Below, piece by piece: positions 1 through 8,531 of a DNA stretch of 64,000 bases. The notes under the pieces are model-generated. The model made no database searches and had not been told where the DNA came from. It saw only the letters and a list, made by a program, of their open reading frames with translations. The DNA lies in assembly GCF_019739195.1 (NCBI RefSeq), contig NZ_JAHHDS010000003.1, positions 992,001 through 1,056,000 of the forward strand, written 5' to 3'. The DNA is from Microcella sp. (GTDB taxonomy: Bacteria; Actinomycetota; Actinomycetes; Actinomycetales; Microbacteriaceae). Position 1 is the first letter of the stretch. Each line of letters starts with the position of its first letter. Position numbers and translations under genes: made by a program.

Positions 1-528
1 CCAGATCAGTGAGATCAATGCCGCCGCGGCAACCCACGAGACGATGAGCGTGACACTGACCCCGACCGCGTACCGCAGGGTGAGCCCCCACCAGTTCGTG
101 AGTTGCCCGTACACCGCGACGGTAGTGGCGAGGGCCGCGACGGCGATGACGATGAGAGCAATGGCGTCGTCGACCATGGCTACGAGGCCGACGATCGCGG
201 CAGCGACAAGTGCCTGGGTGAACACCTCGATCGCGAGATAGCGGCCCGGTCGGTAGTAGCTGAGGGGCTTGCTGATAATCCACGAGAAGGTGCGATCGGT
301 CGTGAGGGTGCTCACCTGAGCGGCCATACGCTCATCAAACTCGGCGGTGACGACCGGGGTGCTGCTGACGTCGACCACCTTCGGCTCGTCGGCCCGAGCC
401 GATTCCCCTGACGCCGACTGCCGATACTGGCGAGCCGAACCGATGCCCCACGGCACTTGCTGCGAAACACCGTTGAGCAGCACCAACACGACCGTGACCA
501 GCAGCCACTGCAGCACGTGGTCGATCAC
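1..528 (-). CDS. Membrane protein, 3' part beyond the window
   Basis: 176 codons are visible; the C-terminus lies outside the window. The GTG start at 528 is chosen because GGAGG (536-540) sits 7 bases upstream and because GTG overlaps the TGA of the gene before it (GTGA), a normal sign of translational coupling. Hydrophobic segments are seen at about residues 5-20, 100-118, 122-140 and 154-174, separated by a polar region (about 25-95) containing the run DERMAAQVSTLTTDRTFSW. No family was recognised. It probably acts with the upstream 179-residue protein, with which it shares a transcript, but its function is unknown. Confidence 0.7.
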   Translation of the reverse strand, partial: MIDHVLQWLLVTVVLVLLNGVSQQVPWGIGSARQYRQSASGESARADEPKVVDVSSTPVVTAEFDERMAAQVSTLTTDRTFSWIISKPLSYYRPGRYLAIEVFTQALVAAAIVGLVAMVDDAIALIVIAVAALATTVAVYGQLTNWWGLTLRYAVGVSVTLIVSWVAAAALISLIW

Positions 529-1064
529 GGCGCAACCTCCTTCATCAGTCGATCGATGTGAGACGACGACGAGAGGTACACGCCGTCGGTGAGGCGCGTG
601 CTGCCGCCGAGCGAAGCTTTGTGCGGCTGGCGCTCGGGCCAGTCGGCGGCGTCGCGCAGAATGAGTGCCGCGTAGAGACCGCGAGCAGTGGGCTTGAACG
701 AGATCGCGATGCGGCCATCCCGATACAGCGGCGCGTAGCCGCGACAGGGCTGCAGGCGCAGCCCGCTCGCATCGCCCAGCTCGACGGCGCGGTCGAACAA
801 CGGCCGCTGGTCGGGAAAGCGGCGAAAGAGGTCGTCGACGAGTGCATCGGTCGACCGGTACCGGTCTTGCGCGAACGTCACCTCGGCCACCGTCATCGCC
901 TGGAACTTTCCGAGGCCGTGCTCGATGAGTCGCGCCTCGGCGGCGGTACGGTCGTCGATGCCCTCATCCGCCAACACGGCCTGCCACTCGGCGAGGTCTT
1001 GCCCTGACTTGCGCTTGAGGTTCGCGATGATCGCCTCGCCCATCGCCTTGGGTCCCAATGCCAC
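525..1064 (-). CDS. DUF4287/DUF5655-like protein
   Basis: 179 residues. The reading frame stays open to 1208, but GTG at 1064 is preferred: AAGGAG lies 6 bases upstream and the protein starts just before the first recognisable domain. The N-terminal half (KAMGEAIIANLKRKSG, then EWQAVLADEGI) resembles DUF4287, a short helical module. The C-terminal half (ALVDDLFRRFPDQRP, then GYAPLYRDGRIAISFKP) resembles the DUF5655/YdhG-like fold often fused to it. Biochemical function is unknown. The stop overlaps the start of the downstream membrane protein by 4 bases. Confidence 0.6.
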   Translation of the reverse strand: MALGPKAMGEAIIANLKRKSGQDLAEWQAVLADEGIDDRTAAEARLIEHGLGKFQAMTVAEVTFAQDRYRSTDALVDDLFRRFPDQRPLFDRAVELGDASGLRLQPCRGYAPLYRDGRIAISFKPTARGLYAALILRDAADWPERQPHKASLGGSTRLTDGVYLSSSSHIDRLMKEVAP

Positions 1065-1189
1065 GATCGCTCCTTCGGTGTTGTCAGCGCTCGCTGTGCG
1101 CGTCCCCTCCACCGTAGGTGTGCGCCGTGGTGCCGCCATAGAACGGAAGCGACACGTTTCGCCAATGAGTGGGCGGGTAGCCGGTGAGC

Positions 1190-1678
1190 TCACGACTCGC
1201 CCGCGCATAGTGCGACCCGTCGGCGTAGAGCCCGAGCGAGTTGTGCCCGCCAGATGCGCTCGAACTCGGCCTCGTCGGGCGTCACCGTCAGTGCCGAGCG
1301 GAGGTCGTGCAGCAGCGCGATCGCGGCGCGAGCATCCGTCGCCTGGGCGAACAGACGCAGGGCGGGGTGATCGGATGCGCGCAGCACTGCGCCGCGCAAC
1401 GCCGCCGGCGGGCCGAGCATCGCCTTCACGACCGTCGGCGCAAGCGACCAGACGTCGACCACGTCATCCAGCGTCACGACCGATGCGCCGGGCAGGATCG
1501 CCACGGCATCTGTGCCCGCATCGCCGCGGCGGAAGACGAAGACCGCATCAGCGCTGGGCAAGAACTCGACGCGCTCGCGATCGAACGACTGCACCCGCAA
1601 CAGATAGGGAACGGGTTGCGCTGCAGCGCGGGCGGTCGTCACCCGCCCATCTTCCGGGTCGGGCAGGGCTCGCGCCAC
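1190..1678 (-). CDS. Hypothetical protein
   Basis: 162 residues from the GTG at 1678. The frame is open much further upstream, to 2242, but that part is antisense to the gene at 1796-2323 and has no coding character. Another possible start is the GTG of VTTARAAAQPVPYLL, about 13 codons downstream. The protein contains VPYLLRVQSFDRERVEFLPS, then VFVFRRGDAG and a helical C-terminus. No signal peptide, membrane segment or known family was seen. It is divergent from the next gene, with about 117 bases between them. Confidence 0.5.
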   Translation of the reverse strand: MARALPDPEDGRVTTARAAAQPVPYLLRVQSFDRERVEFLPSADAVFVFRRGDAGTDAVAILPGASVVTLDDVVDVWSLAPTVVKAMLGPPAALRGAVLRASDHPALRLFAQATDARAAIALLHDLRSALTVTPDEAEFERIWRAQLARALRRRVALCAGES

Positions 1679-1795
1679 TGTCTGGTGTGGCGTGCCGCCG
1701 GTGCCGAGTCGTCCCCAGTTGCACCGCGGTGCCGGAACTCCACGGCACTGAAGCCACCGGCGAGGAGCGCACTGGCACACCCCTAGGTTCGGCGC

Positions 1796-2323
1796 ATGAT
1801 CATCGAAGCCGGCTACGACCTGCACGTTCTCTTGTTCGCCGAGCGACGTGAACCGGGCGCGCTCCGCATGGTCTGCCTCGACGCCGACTTGCGCGTCACA
1901 GACATTTGCACTGTGATTCCCTCGTTCTCGGGAGGCTTCGACGCCGCCGCGCTCGACTTGATCGACCGCGCAATACCCGACAACAACGAAGATTTGCCGA
2001 AGTACGACACTCGATTCGTTGCACTCGGCTACCACGTCGCCGATGCATCGGGGTACCCCGAAGGTTTCGACTGGGCTCGCGTCAAGGTTGTCGAGGAGTG
2101 GCTGAGTTGCCGAGGGGTTCGGCTCCTGGGCATTCAGGTGTCTGACCGTGAGTGTTGGGCCTCGACGGGGCCGATGTACACCTTCGCGACATACCCGCTC
2201 GCGGACGAACTGCCTCGCGCGGTCGTCATCCCTGGCCCGCATCCGTTCGACTCCTGCGAATGCGCGGCCTGTGCACCAAGGCGGCTACGCCTTCGCGCAG
2301 TACCGCCAGCAGGTTCTGTGTAG
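1796..2323 (+). CDS. Hypothetical protein, possibly RadC/JAB-like
   Basis: 175 residues. The start ATG has only a weak AGG upstream. The protein begins MIIEAGYDLHVLLFAERR and contains MVCLDADLRVTDICTVIP and FVALGYHVADASGYPEGFDW. The pattern of a stored-value strand followed by an ALGYH segment recalls JAB/RadC-like proteins, but no complete metal motif (HxH...D) is seen, so this is only a suggestion. The C-terminus is Cys-rich (CECAAC) and Arg-rich. The vapB start follows 23 bases after its stop. Confidence 0.5.
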   Translation: MIIEAGYDLHVLLFAERREPGALRMVCLDADLRVTDICTVIPSFSGGFDAAALDLIDRAIPDNNEDLPKYDTRFVALGYHVADASGYPEGFDWARVKVVEEWLSCRGVRLLGIQVSDRECWASTGPMYTFATYPLADELPRAVVIPGPHPFDSCECAACAPRRLRLRAVPPAGSV

Positions 2324-2345
2324 AGTCGTGTGTAAGGAGGCGGCG

Positions 2346-2546
2346 ATGGCAACGAATCTGGCACTCGATCCCGAGCTGCTTGAGCGCGCCCTCGCGGTGA
2401 GCGGTGAGAAGACCAAGAAGGCAGCCGTGACACTGGCGCTGCGGGAGTTCATCGCCCGGCGTGAACAGCTCGGCCTGCTCGACCTCGTCGGCACCCTGGA
2501 GTGGGACGACTCGTTCGACTACAAGGCGGAACGCACGCGCGCATGA
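2346..2546 (+). CDS. vapB: VapB-type antitoxin
   Basis: 66 residues, ATG preceded by AAGGAGG at an ideal distance. The pattern MATNLALDPELLERALAVSG followed by KKAAVTLALREFIARRE is that of VapB_antitoxin (PF09957) proteins: a short N-terminal strand plus two helices for DNA binding and dimer formation, and an acidic, aromatic tail (LEWDDSFDYKAER) that in the family wraps around and blocks the toxin. Its stop overlaps the toxin start (ATGA), the usual arrangement of type II systems. Antitoxin of this class normally represses its own promoter with the toxin as co-repressor. Confidence 0.88.
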   Translation: MATNLALDPELLERALAVSGEKTKKAAVTLALREFIARREQLGLLDLVGTLEWDDSFDYKAERTRA

Positions 2547-2953
2547 CCGTGCTCGTCGACACGAGCGTGTGGTCGCTCGCGCTACGTCGCGACGTGCCGC
2601 CGAACAACCCCGCGGTTGCGGGGCTGACGCAGGCGCTCGAATCAGACCTAGTGGTGACGACAGGTCTCATCGTGCAGGAGCTTCTTCAAGGATTCTTGCC
2701 GGAGCGCACCCAGACCGAGATTCGCCGACGCTTCGGCGGGCTCCCTGCCGTGCAGCCGACGCGCGACGACCACATCGCGGCGGCCGACCTGCGCAACGCG
2801 TGCCGCCGCGCCGGAGTGCAGCTCGGCACCATCGACGCCCTCATCGCGCAACTGTGCATCGCTCACGACCTCGAACTACTCAGCACCGACCGCGACTTCG
2901 TGCACGCCGCTCGCCACTGCAGCCTTCGGCTGTGGAGCGGGAGCGGCTCGTAG
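2543..2953 (+). CDS. vapC: VapC-type PIN-domain ribonuclease toxin
   Basis: 136 residues, ATG at 2543 overlapping the antitoxin stop by 4 bases. PIN-domain acidic residues are in place: D6 in VLVDTSVW, E46 in VQELLQGF, D98 in GTIDALIAQL and D116/D118 in STDRDF. In the family these hold one or two Mg2+/Mn2+ ions and cut RNA, often tRNA or rRNA; the target here cannot be told from sequence. The gene looks intact and full length. It ends the local operon; about 235 bases without a gene follow. Confidence 0.9.
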   Translation: MTVLVDTSVWSLALRRDVPPNNPAVAGLTQALESDLVVTTGLIVQELLQGFLPERTQTEIRRRFGGLPAVQPTRDDHIAAADLRNACRRAGVQLGTIDALIAQLCIAHDLELLSTDRDFVHAARHCSLRLWSGSGS

Positions 2954-3188
2954 TTGCCGCTGCGTGGTGGGGCGTTTGCGGAATGACTAAGACGCTAGCC
3001 AGATGCAGGCAAGCGGACGGCATTTCCGGAACTGAGTTTGGGGCTGATCCCATCGGCTCAGCTTGAAGTTCCAATGTGAGCGAATGCCACCGGTTGGTCA
3101 GCATCGGTGGCACTTCGGCTTGAACATGAGCTGACGTAGACAGTCCCCGTCATGTAGGTGAACGACTTCAGGATGACGACGACCTCAA
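2954..3188. other. Gene-free stretch with partial inverted repeats
   Basis: No coding region is supported here. The stretch is less GC-rich than its surroundings and holds several imperfect complementary segments, including GGAACT/AGTTCC and GCTGA/TCAGC around 3029-3073 and TGCCACCG/CGGTGGCA at 3085-3112. It separates vapC from a convergent low-GC orphan gene. It may act as a two-way terminator or be a decayed mobile-element end; neither can be proven. Confidence 0.4.
3085..3112. repeat. Inverted repeat, 8-bp arms
   Basis: TGCCACCG (3085-3092) and its exact complement CGGTGGCA (3105-3112) with a 12-base loop, in the gap between convergent genes. No T-run follows on either strand. Confidence 0.5.
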
Positions 3189-4355
3189 TCAGCCGCCGCG
3201 CTCCCGCAGTACGGTCGGAATCGTGACAGCGTGAAGGAGCGGTGCTGGCCTCACAGAATGAGGGTTCGGAGCGAGATTCGAGAATAGGTCTGCGGGTAGC
3301 CACTCGCTCAAGTGAGGGAGTTGGCTCGGGCCGCTGGGTTCGCTTGAGCCCTCGTACAACACTCCGCGGGCAGTCGAGCTAATCCGGTCAACCGGGAGAA
3401 ACGGAAAGTACTGTTCGTAGGGGTGCCCCAACCACGTCCACCAGGTCGGCAACGGCGGTAGTCCTGTCCATCCCTCTCGCGCCTTTGGGTTGATCCCCCA
3501 CTCCGTCTCTCCGTCGACCCAGATCGAACGCCCGGTCCAGATGTTGCCGCCGGTCACCTCAGCAGACGCGTAGAAGGCCGGCAGCTGGTCCGCAAGCGCC
3601 GTGAAGAGGTGCCGGATAGCGACCTGCCACCTCGCATCTTCTATCGGTTCCGCAAGGAAGTCGAGCGAAAGCGACCAGAACGCATCTGGGCGAAGCGCGG
3701 AGGGCCCCGCGCTCAGGTACCCTCCCAGGCACGGCACCGTGCCCGACGTGTGCAGCGACAAGATGGACTCTTCCCATGCGCGGCGGAAGCCCCCCTCGCC
3801 GTCCAGGGCGAGTTTGCCCTGGAACGGCTCGTACTCGCCGAATCGTCGCGGCAAGGCTTCGGGCAGAATATGCCGAGCCGTGTCAAGAAAGATGGAAGCC
3901 GCATCGGGCTTCATTTCATCGCGAAGGCAAACCCAACGGAGCTTGAGCACCTCGACACGTGAATGCCTCTCCGGCTTCTGAATCATGCGAGAACGTGAGC
4001 GGGACCACACCTCACCCGACTGCTGATCTGAAGAAGCTCCGTCGAGAACTTCAGCGAGTCTGCGGGCAAAGCGTGTTGCGTGCGGTATCTCAGACTCAAT
4101 AGTTCCCTCGACGCTGATCGAGTAGAGGAATCGCGCGCCGAGAACTAACGCGGCTACATCTTCGGGAACATCCTCGGCCTCGACCACAACTGGTCCGTCG
4201 ATCGTGAAGCAATAGCGGCGTCGCACACCACGAACGACTGTGAACGATCGATCTGTGCCTTCTTCCACAGCAAGCCCGGTTGACTTCGCAATCAGCGTGC
4301 GAAGCTCTTCAGTCGAAGCGGCGCGCGACGTGTAGACGGCGAGGTCGTAGGACAT
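3189..4355 (-). CDS. Hypothetical protein, lower-GC orphan gene
   Basis: 388 residues if MSYDLAVYTSR is the start (4355); an ATG two codons earlier (4361) is equally possible. No domain was recognised. The N-terminal 110 residues (ELRTLIAKSTGLAVEE and EDVPEDVAALVLGARFLYSI) look like a separate small alpha/beta module; the rest is rich in Trp and Pro (GINPKAREGWTGLPPLPTWW). No signal peptide or membrane segment. Base composition is visibly lower in GC than neighbouring genes, and it lies beside a tRNA gene, both of which suggest acquisition by transfer. Confidence 0.65.
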   Translation of the reverse strand: MSYDLAVYTSRAASTEELRTLIAKSTGLAVEEGTDRSFTVVRGVRRRYCFTIDGPVVVEAEDVPEDVAALVLGARFLYSISVEGTIESEIPHATRFARRLAEVLDGASSDQQSGEVWSRSRSRMIQKPERHSRVEVLKLRWVCLRDEMKPDAASIFLDTARHILPEALPRRFGEYEPFQGKLALDGEGGFRRAWEESILSLHTSGTVPCLGGYLSAGPSALRPDAFWSLSLDFLAEPIEDARWQVAIRHLFTALADQLPAFYASAEVTGGNIWTGRSIWVDGETEWGINPKAREGWTGLPPLPTWWTWLGHPYEQYFPFLPVDRISSTARGVLYEGSSEPSGPSQLPHLSEWLPADLFSNLAPNPHSVRPAPLLHAVTIPTVLRERGG

Positions 4356-4416
4356 GCTCACATGCTTTCACGAGCGATCCTTCGGTCGTGAGCGCCGAGC
4401 GTTCCGATCGACACGG

Positions 4417-4452
4417 ATTTCCGCAAACGAAATCCCCTATTTCCGCAAACGA
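4417..4452. repeat. 14-bp direct repeat next to the tRNA 3' end
   Basis: ATTTCCGCAAACGA occurs at 4417-4430 and again at 4439-4452, a 22-base spacing, ending four bases before the 3' end of the tRNA-Arg gene. Short repeats at this place are typical of integrase arm sites or att remnants, but no integrase gene is present in the window. Confidence 0.6.
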
Positions 4453-4456
4453 CTCG

Positions 4457-4531
4457 TGGTGCCCCTGGAGGAACTCGAACCCCCAACCCTTTCCTTAGGA
4501 CGGAACTGCTCTTCCATTGAGCTACAGAGGC
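4457..4531 (-). tRNA. tRNA-Arg (anticodon CCU), CCA encoded
   Basis: Folds as a cloverleaf on the minus strand: acceptor GCCTCTG pairs with CAGGGGC, D stem GCTC/GAGC, anticodon loop GTCCTAA giving anticodon CCT, T arm with GTTCGAGTT, discriminator A and a genomically encoded CCA (4457-4459). It reads AGG arginine codons, rare in a high-GC genome. A second copy (20051-20122) differs by one base in the T stem and lacks the encoded CCA. A strong terminator lies just upstream. Confidence 0.93.
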
Positions 4532-4566
4532 GGTGCATCCACTCTAAAGGGAAGAACGCAACAAGA

Positions 4567-4603
4567 CTCGGCGGCGTCCAGATGCTCTCTGGACGCCACC
4601 GAG
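4567..4603 (-). terminator. Rho-independent terminator
   Basis: On the minus strand CTCGGTGGCGTCCAG (4603-4589) pairs with CTGGACGCCGCCGAG (4581-4567) over 15 bp with one G-T pair and a 7-base loop, followed by TCTTGTTGCGTTCTT. It ends the membrane-protein gene at 4619-5278 and insulates the tRNA downstream. Confidence 0.85.
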
Positions 4604-4618
4604 CGGAGGGCGATCGAG

Positions 4619-5278
4619 TCAGCGAGTTGTGGTCGCTGCGTGTGCTCCTGAGTCCGTGTCGCGGGTCACCACGGTACGAACGCCGGCCGCACCACCGAGG
4701 GTGGCGATACCTGCACCGATCAGCAGGCCTGCGAAGCTCCACCATGCACTCGCCTGTGCAGTGTCTGAGGCCTCGTCGACCGTTTCCTCGTCGGTGAACT
4801 CGCCCGAGTTGATGTCCTCGATGAGCTGCTCGATGTCGGTGGTCGTGAAGACGTCATCGGCGGCGTTGCTCACGGCCCCGCCGACCGCGCCAAGCGCGCT
4901 GGCTCCGACGAAGAACGTCAGGGCGAGGCCGGCGACAAGCGAGGTCGCCCACGTGAGGAAGCCGTGCAGCAGACCGCTGCGCAGAGCGAGGGCCCCGGCG
5001 ACCCAGCCGGCCGCGAAGAGCGCGATCACGGTCGCGATGATGCTCCAGATGCCAGCAGCGACACCGGCTCCACCGAGTCCGATGCCTGCCGTGACGAGCG
5101 ACAGCAGCACCGTGACGGCGATGAAGGTCACAACGCCGGCGAAGACGGCGCCCCAGGAGATGGCGGACGAACGCGGGGGTACTCCCGCGAACACCGGGTC
5201 AGCGGCGACGTGATCGTTGGTGGTGGTGGCGCGCCCGGTGGCGGTGGTCGTCGTGGCGCGCGTTCGTGGCGATTCCAT
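4619..5278 (-). CDS. Membrane protein with four to five segments
   Basis: 219 residues from the ATG at 5278, chosen over an ATG ten codons upstream because GGAGAGGAATC precedes it. A Thr-rich polar N-terminus (about 1-40) leads into hydrophobic segments (AISWGAVFAGVVTFIAVTVL, AAGIWSIIATVIALFAAGW, FLTWATSLVAGLALTFFVG), an acidic loop (IEQLIEDINSGEFTDEE) and a last Gly-rich segment. The alternating GAG-type helices resemble small general membrane proteins of Actinobacteria, but no function is assignable. Transcription ends at the strong terminator directly downstream. Confidence 0.7.
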   Translation of the reverse strand: MESPRTRATTTTATGRATTTNDHVAADPVFAGVPPRSSAISWGAVFAGVVTFIAVTVLLSLVTAGIGLGGAGVAAGIWSIIATVIALFAAGWVAGALALRSGLLHGFLTWATSLVAGLALTFFVGASALGAVGGAVSNAADDVFTTTDIEQLIEDINSGEFTDEETVDEASDTAQASAWWSFAGLLIGAGIATLGGAAGVRTVVTRDTDSGAHAATTTR

Positions 5279-5416
5279 GATTCCTCTCCGTTCGTGCGTG
5301 GTTGTCATGCGAGCACTGTTCGTGCGTCGCCGACCACGCTAGGTGCGGGCAGAGAATCGCAACACACCGTTGACATGCAGAAGGCCTGTGTTGTAACGCG
5401 CCGATACTCTGCAGGC

Positions 5417-6514
5417 GTGACCGCCGCACTGCACCTGCGCCGCGATGAGGCGCGCCGCATCGCCGTGCGCGCGGCAATGCTCGACGGCCCGGCCGAGGTC
5501 GACTCGATCGACAGCGTCGTGCACGGCCTCGCCATGGTGCGCGTCGAGCTGACGAACATCGTGATGCCCGCGGCTGACCACGTGCTCTACTCGCGCTTGG
5601 GCGAGGCGGTGCGGCCCGGCGACGCCGAGCGCGCGCTCGCGAGTGGTCGCGTGTGGGAGAGGCTGTGGATGCTCCGCCCGATCAGCCACGTGGGTCTCTT
5701 CACCGCGGGCATGCGCACGTGGCTCGACCGCTCGGGTGCGCGTGCGTGGGTCGAGGCGAACGCCGACTTTCGGCAGAGCATCCTCGACCGCATCGGCGAT
5801 CTGGGGCCGCTCACGTCGGCCGACATCCCCGACGAAGCGGTCGCCCCGTGGCCCTCGACGGGCTGGACCAATGACCGCAATGTCACCCAGATGCTCGAGT
5901 GCCTGCACGGCGCCGGCGAGCTCGCCGTCGTCGGTCGTGCCGGGCGGTCGCGCGTGTGGGATCTCGCGACGAACGTGCTGCCGCCTTCCGTCGAGGTGCC
6001 GCGCGACGAGGCCGCGCGCATCCGTAGCGAGCACCTGCTGGCGGCGTGCGGCATCATGCGCGACAGCATCGCGGTCTCACCCCACGAGCTGCACGGCGTC
6101 GTGCCCGTGGGCGAGCCCGCGACGATCGAAGGCGTGCCGGGGCGCTGGCGCGTCGACCCCGCGCAGCTCGACCGGCCGTTCGAGGGCCGCACCGCGCTAC
6201 TGTCTCCGTTTGACCGGCTCATGACCGACAAGCAGCGGCAGCTGCGACTCTTCGACTTCGACTACGGAATCGAGATGTACAAGCCCGAGCGCCTGCGTCG
6301 CCGTGGTCCGTTCGCGCTGCCGATACTGCACCACGACCGCTTCGTCGGGTCGGTGGATGCTCGCGCCGACCGCCGCGCGGGCACCCTCACGGTGCACGGG
6401 GTCACCGAAGATGAGCCCTTCGACACCGAGCTGCGCGACGCCGTCGACGCCGAGCTGCAGGCGCTCGCCCGGTGGCTGCGGCTCGAGCTCGTCGTCGATG
6501 CGCGCGCTGGCTAG
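5417..6514 (+). CDS. HTH_42 (AlkX/AlkZ-like) DNA-binding protein
   Basis: 365 residues from the GTG at 5417; the frame is open upstream but that part is antisense to the previous gene. Features of the HTH_42 superfamily (PF06224): DHVLYSRLG near the N-terminus, tandem winged-helix regions (TQMLECLHGAGELAVVGRAG), and the C-terminal hallmark LLSPFDRLMTDKQRQLRLFDFDYG followed by GPFALPILHHDRFVGSVD. Characterised members are DNA glycosylases that remove bulky adducts or unhook crosslinks. Here the segment before DHVLYSRLG reads RVE where the family usually has a catalytic Q-x-D or Q-x-Q, so activity is uncertain. Convergent with the flavodoxin gene; stop codons overlap. Confidence 0.82.
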   Translation: MTAALHLRRDEARRIAVRAAMLDGPAEVDSIDSVVHGLAMVRVELTNIVMPAADHVLYSRLGEAVRPGDAERALASGRVWERLWMLRPISHVGLFTAGMRTWLDRSGARAWVEANADFRQSILDRIGDLGPLTSADIPDEAVAPWPSTGWTNDRNVTQMLECLHGAGELAVVGRAGRSRVWDLATNVLPPSVEVPRDEAARIRSEHLLAACGIMRDSIAVSPHELHGVVPVGEPATIEGVPGRWRVDPAQLDRPFEGRTALLSPFDRLMTDKQRQLRLFDFDYGIEMYKPERLRRRGPFALPILHHDRFVGSVDARADRRAGTLTVHGVTEDEPFDTELRDAVDAELQALARWLRLELVVDARAG

Positions 6515-7017
6515 TGCGCGACGACCGTCGACGCCAGGGTGCGACCCCACTGCTCGGCACGAGCGAGCTCGCCGTCGACGAGCGGGCCCTCATAGCCGTG
6601 CACGCGGAACGTCTCGGATGAGATGCTCACATCGAATCCGCGAGCTCGCAGGTCATGTCGTGCGGCCTTGGCGGCCGAGCCCGGCAGTCGAGGCGATTCG
6701 ACCTTGGTGTCGAACGTGACGGCGGTGATCGGATGGAAGACCGCCGTCACGTCGTCGAGCCATTCGCGAATGCCGCGCTCGACGACGCGCGGCGCATTCT
6801 GAGTCTGCACGGCCGTCTCGCGTGTCGACGGCCTGCTCATCGAGAAGGCGTGGGTCGGACCACCCACGACCACGAGGTCGTAGGCCTCCAACTGCGTGGG
6901 GGCAGCGTCGGCCGACACCAGCTCGACGGGCGCGATCGCTTCGAGGCCGTCGGCGATGGCTCGCGCGACTTGCTCGGTGTTGCCCCACAGACTCTCGTAG
7001 ACGACGATGGCGCGCAC
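6511..7017 (-). CDS. Flavodoxin-family protein
   Basis: 168 residues. GTG at 7017 is chosen because GAAGGA precedes it and because VRAIVVYESLWGNTE places the first beta strand and the FMN phosphate loop (SLWGNTE) at the very start, as in flavodoxins. The second FMN-contact motif VVVGGPTHAFS is present at about residues 47-57. A probable one- or two-electron carrier or a small FMN reductase in the cytoplasm; the partner is unknown. It lies 13 bases downstream of the DUF4389 gene on the same strand and shares its stop region with the convergent HTH_42 gene. Confidence 0.85.
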   Translation of the reverse strand: MRAIVVYESLWGNTEQVARAIADGLEAIAPVELVSADAAPTQLEAYDLVVVGGPTHAFSMSRPSTRETAVQTQNAPRVVERGIREWLDDVTAVFHPITAVTFDTKVESPRLPGSAAKAARHDLRARGFDVSISSETFRVHGYEGPLVDGELARAEQWGRTLASTVVAH

Positions 7018-7030
7018 AGCATCCTTCTTT

Positions 7031-8440
7031 CTAGATCTCGACGAGAGCCGAGGGCTCAGCATCAGGCGACGCGGGCTCGATCGGCCCCTGGTCGAGGCGG
7101 AACGGCGGGTACTCGTCGCGCATGAGCGAGACATAGGCCGCGACCCTCAGCGCCCAGCGGTTGAGGCCGAGGATGAGGTCGAAGAGCGGCCGCCGGTACG
7201 CGCCCGTGAAGAGCAGAATCACCGCCGCGACGAGCACGAGCAGGCTCAGCAGCGACGCAGAGCCGCCAGCCGACCAGCCGTGACCGCCCATCCAGCCCGC
7301 CGCCGAGGAAGCGCCGCTGAGGAAGATGCCGACGATCGCGAGGTGCGGAATCGCGAGCAGCCAGCCCTTGACGAGCACGAGCCCGTTGTTCAGGCGCTCG
7401 GGGTACGCGACCTCGACGTCGGCCGGGTAGTCGGTGCGCTCGAGACTGAACGGCGGGTAGCGGTCGGTGCCGAGGGCCGAGTAGGCGTAGAACGCAACAC
7501 GCCAGGTGTAGCGCAGCACCGCCGTCGTGAACGGGAACAGCGCGCGCGGGTAGCGGCCCGTGAACAGGATGCCGAAGAAGGCGATGAACGTCGCCGCCCC
7601 GAAGCCCACCCACAGCACACTGAGCACGAGGTAGTGCGGAATCACGAGAATCCACTTCACGAGCCACAGCCAGCGCGAGAGGCCGGGGTCGAGGTGGCCC
7701 GTGACCGCGACCGGATACGGCCCGGTCATCGGCGAGGTGTCGAGGCTGCGTCCGCGGCCCCAGCCGAACAGGCCGGAGACCAGCAGCGCGAGGCCGATGA
7801 GCAGCATGACGGCCGACGAGATCGCGAAAGCCGCGGCGACGGGCGCCGCCCAGGGCGCTTCGACGCCGATACGCAGGCTCGTCTCGATGTCGGGTGAGCC
7901 GTCGGCATTCATGATGACGAGGGTCCAATCGCCGGGCTCGAGCACCCAGGTGATGGTCTGAGCTCCTGCCCCGCTCTCAGAAGCGACCCAGAACGACTGC
8001 GCGTCGGGCGACTCGGCAAGAGTGGTGCCCGAGATCTCATCGAGCTGGATGCGGGGCGGGTTGCCGCGCAGTCCGTCGAGTTCGGCGACCGCGACGCCGT
8101 CGAGGTACTCGGCCACAGCATCCGAGGGTCCGATGCCGACGAAGACGGGGTCGTCGCCATCACGGCCAGCAGTCACGGCGAATCGGATCTCGGGAATCGC
8201 GTTTCCTTCAATGTCGATCGGGGGCGTGATGATCGCCGACGATGACGTCGAGATGCGTGCAGTGGGCGCGGCCACGAAGCCGTCGCTGCTTCCTACGGCG
8301 ACTATCGTCGCGAGGGCAGCCGAGGCCACGAGTTGCGGGCCGGCGAGCGCCGTGATGATGCCGCCGATCACGATCATGGCGAGCCAGCCCCCGCGACGCG
8401 GGGGTCGGGCACTCTCGATGGGTTGGGTTGCTTCTGACAT
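7031..8440 (-). CDS. DUF4389 membrane protein
   Basis: 469 residues. One membrane segment near the N-terminus (about 18-42), an extracytoplasmic domain (about 45-190) with a beta-rich pattern, another membrane segment (about 200-225), then two DUF4389 modules. The modules are recognised by [18 protein letters not shown] with the following TGRYPRALF and by [18 protein letters not shown] with TGAYRRPLF, each ending in a YPPF motif ([14 protein letters not shown]). Function of DUF4389 is not established. Same strand as the flavodoxin, 13 bases apart, so probably co-transcribed. Confidence 0.85.
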   Translation of the reverse strand: MSEATQPIESARPPRRGGWLAMIVIGGIITALAGPQLVASAALATIVAVGSSDGFVAAPTARISTSSSAIITPPIDIEGNAIPEIRFAVTAGRDGDDPVFVGIGPSDAVAEYLDGVAVAELDGLRGNPPRIQLDEISGTTLAESPDAQSFWVASESGAGAQTITWVLEPGDWTLVIMNADGSPDIETSLRIGVEAPWAAPVAAAFAISSAVMLLIGLALLVSGLFGWGRGRSLDTSPMTGPYPVAVTGHLDPGLSRWLWLVKWILVIPHYLVLSVLWVGFGAATFIAFFGILFTGRYPRALFPFTTAVLRYTWRVAFYAYSALGTDRYPPFSLERTDYPADVEVAYPERLNNGLVLVKGWLLAIPHLAIVGIFLSGASSAAGWMGGHGWSAGGSASLLSLLVLVAAVILLFTGAYRRPLFDLILGLNRWALRVAAYVSLMRDEYPPFRLDQGPIEPASPDAEPSALVEI

Positions 8441-8531
8441 CAGACGACCGCCACCTCTGCAAGGGAATCTGCTTGCGCGCAGTCCAGTCTGGGTATCGCG
8501 CTACAGGGGGGCTAGAGCCTAAAGTCCCCTC

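Noticed and set aside
1679-2242. N-terminal extension of the minus-strand hypothetical gene
   Set aside because: It is antisense to 1796-2323, whose translation looks more protein-like; the extension shows no domain.
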